Assembly: GCF_900101895.1 (NCBI RefSeq)
Contig: NZ_FMVF01000004.1
Location: 1-64,000 of the forward strand
Direction of reading: 5' to 3'
From: Flavobacterium caeni
GTDB taxonomy: Bacteria; Bacteroidota; Bacteroidia; Flavobacteriales; Flavobacteriaceae
DNA: 64,000 nucleotides
Positions 62,500-64,000 of the stretch are shown one piece after another. The notes beneath the pieces were generated by a model. That model was not told the origin of the DNA and ran no database searches. It saw only the letters and a program-made list of their open reading frames with translations. The translations under genes and the position numbers were made by a program. The first letter of the stretch is position 1. Every line of letters starts with the position of its first letter.

Positions 62500-63282
62500 C
62501 TATAATTCGGGGAATTCGAACCGGTAGTCGAGTTGCCGTTGCACTTTGGTTGCCGTTATCGTTTTTCCTGCCGATGGTTGGGCATGGCTGAATTGCGGCG
62601 GCGGCAGATGGCGTTCCGCTGCCTTTTGCGTGTAGTACTGCTCGCGTGTCGGATGGTATGGCGCCACGGCGTTGAACGTTTCGCCCCAGGCATCGGTTTC
62701 AAGGATTTTGCAGAGGATGCCGATGCAGTCCTGCAAATGGATCAGGTTGACCGGTGCCTCGGGATTTTCGAGATCGGATTGGCCCGCGAGGTGAAAAATT
62801 GGATGGCGGTCCGGCCCGATGAGTCCGCCCAAACGCACGACGGTCGTATCAAAACCGGGCTGGTTGCGCAAATGGTTTTCGGCCCCCAACAGTTGTGCGC
62901 TCTTTTCGGATAGGATCACGGGTTCGGTCGCTTCGTCGATCAGTCCGTCGGCTTGTCCGTACACCGAGGTCGCGCTGACGAGCAACACTTTTTTTACCGT
63001 CGATTGTTCGATGTAAGGCAGCAGGCTTTCGATTTTTTTCGAGAAATGGAACCGTGGCGGGATGTCGATAACCAACACATCGGCATCCAAAAAACGATCG
63101 ATTTCGCCTTCGACGCCGTCGGTGTCGAGCGTCACCAAAAAAGGACGGATGCCTTTGCGCTCGAGCAGCGGAATCTTGCCTGCAGAAGTCGTCGACCCAT
63201 TTACGTCGAACCCGCGTTGGAGCAATGCCTCGGCCAACGGAATGCCCAACCAGCCGCATCCGAGCAAGCTGATGGTTTTCAT
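62500..63282 (-). CDS. NAD(P)-binding epimerase-like protein (YeeZ-type SDR)
   Basis: A 260-residue extended-SDR protein. The Rossmann start is SLLGCGWLGIPLAEALL (G-x-G-x-x-G variant), with VLLVSATSVYGQADG carrying the Ser/Tyr-containing region and VNLIHLQDCIGILC downstream. It resembles YeeZ-like NAD-dependent epimerase/dehydratase members. Substrate unknown. The ATG overlaps the stop of the upstream gene on the same strand by four bases. Confidence 0.85.
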   Translation of the reverse strand: MKTISLLGCGWLGIPLAEALLQRGFDVNGSTTSAGKIPLLERKGIRPFLVTLDTDGVEGEIDRFLDADVLVIDIPPRFHFSKKIESLLPYIEQSTVKKVLLVSATSVYGQADGLIDEATEPVILSEKSAQLLGAENHLRNQPGFDTTVVRLGGLIGPDRHPIFHLAGQSDLENPEAPVNLIHLQDCIGILCKILETDAWGETFNAVAPYHPTREQYYTQKAAERHLPPPQFSHAQPSAGKTITATKVQRQLDYRFEFPEL

Positions 63283-64000
63283 GGTGTCATGGCTTCGGGC
63301 ATGGCATCGGGATCGGGAATCGTGTCGCGCGTCGCGTTGGCCTGGTACGAGAAGTTTTTGGGAACCGGCACGGCAATGGCTACCTTGGGTGCGGGTTTTA
63401 TTTTTTTGATCAGCACCACGGCATCGTTCAAGACAAACGGTGTGGGGATCATCCAGTTTTTGCGTTTTTCCATCGCGAACTCGGGATTGGTCGTCAAATC
63501 GAACGACGATTCCATCAACTGCAAATCGAGCGCGGTGGCTTTGGGCGTCATGAATTCGAACACCAGCGGCGCGTTATCGACTACATAATAACTCAACAAT
63601 TTGTTGTCTTTTCGCCTGAACTGCGATCCTTTTTGTTCGAGGTCCTGCGCCCCGTTGGCCTTGAGGTTGTGCAACACCATGCGCTCGTTGGCAAAAATAT
63701 CGTAGCGGTTGACCTTGCGGTTGGGCGTGATCTTGATTTTGACCCATCGGTATTTCCCGACCACCGAATCCTTGAGGAATTCCACCGTAGGTTCGGGGAT
63801 GTCGCGTACCATCGCATTGTTCGCATAGGTGAATTTTGAACCGTATTTGCTGAACAGCGAAAGGTGGTTCAAATGACCGGCGCCCGTCGGATTGTCGCCC
63901 AGATAAATCTTGGTCCACTCGTCGAGATTTTGGTCGTAGGTGGCCCAATCGGCTTTTTCCTTGTCGGCATCGTATACATACAAAAGACTGTTCGGCTTGG
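63279..64000 (-). CDS. C-terminal part of a probable M28-type membrane peptidase (5' truncated by window)
   Basis: The frame is open to the window edge (KPNSLLYVYDADKEKADWATYDQNLDEWTKIYLGDNPTG...). The segment with DADK...WAT...DEWT resembles the C-terminal beta domain of Bacteroidota M28-type transmembrane peptidases. The Zn-binding part would lie outside the window. The ending is YQANATRDTIPDPDAMPEAMTP. Its stop overlaps the epimerase-like gene's ATG. Identification from the tail alone is tentative. Confidence 0.5.
   Translation of the reverse strand, partial: KPNSLLYVYDADKEKADWATYDQNLDEWTKIYLGDNPTGAGHLNHLSLFSKYGSKFTYANNAMVRDIPEPTVEFLKDSVVGKYRWVKIKITPNRKVNRYDIFANERMVLHNLKANGAQDLEQKGSQFRRKDNKLLSYYVVDNAPLVFEFMTPKATALDLQLMESSFDLTTNPEFAMEKRKNWMIPTPFVLNDAVVLIKKIKPAPKVAIAVPVPKNFSYQANATRDTIPDPDAMPEAMTP

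Overview
The window looks like a chromosomal segment of a Flavobacteriaceae bacterium (Bacteroidota), Flavobacterium-like but with fairly high GC. Supporting signs are a GldH gliding lipoprotein, secreted proteins with type IX secretion (T9SS) C-terminal sorting domains, lipoproteins with acidic Bacteroidota surface-export signals after the cysteine, an HU-CCDC81/SPOR protein, and TAnnTTTG-type -7 promoter boxes just upstream of many starts. No rRNA, tRNA, CRISPR array, prophage or complete transposon was recognised.

Layout. 0.3-12.2 kb: housekeeping genes (acyl-CoA thioesterase, HU/SPOR protein, dprA, trpS, a GxxExxY nuclease-like gene set inside an inverted repeat, two PlsC-type acyltransferases, an ECF sigma factor with a membrane/beta-barrel partner, recA, acyl-ACP desaturase, HD hydrolase). 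12.5-25.0 kb: crotonase, histidine kinase, then a near-complete haem pathway (hemJ, hemH, an AraC regulator, hemA-hemC-hemD-hemE-hemF, a DUF4421 outer-membrane protein, hemB, a c-type cytochrome). Only hemL is missing for the route from glutamyl-tRNA to protohaem. 25-38 kb: DNA repair methyltransferase, serine hydrolase, katG, small hotdog and DUF1801 genes, a 3'-5' exonuclease, a GH43 arabinanase, a large T9SS-exported subtilisin, a SpmA/SpmB-like membrane protein and a small T9SS protein. 38-46.7 kb: 3-oxoacid CoA-transferase subunits split by a surface lipoprotein gene, PBP1A, gldH, ricT and trhO. 46.9-49.7 kb: a tiny Tat-type surface lipoprotein followed 11 bp later by a two-module glycosyltransferase, then a bacilliredoxin. 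49.7-57.2 kb: a metal-homeostasis locus (TonB receptor, divergent mntH with a fused Usp domain, DtxR/MntR-type regulator, feoA-feoB-small Cys-rich protein), with a palindromic operator overlapping the receptor's -7 box. 57.2-57.9 kb: a 650-bp gene-free stretch of palindromes and a strongly structured sequence resembling the 5' part of a group II intron. 57.9-64 kb: SCO1-like copper chaperone, M13 peptidase, a 4HB sensor-like membrane protein, a CDF metal transporter, an NAD-binding epimerase-like protein, and the C-terminal part of a protein (probably an M28-type peptidase) running off the window.

The least explained content is intergenic. At least six families of short, internally iterated, mostly inverted repeats occupy the gaps between genes. 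One family (CGCAAAG words, ends like ACCGCAAAG / CTTTGTGGT) appears four times. One copy encloses the lower-GC GxxExxY PD-(D/E)XK-like gene, which suggests a mobile or RAYT/REP-like relationship. A REP-like family occurs five or six times, once split by a nested hairpin insertion. A 7-nt tandem repeat lies inside the trhO coding region and could cause phase variation.
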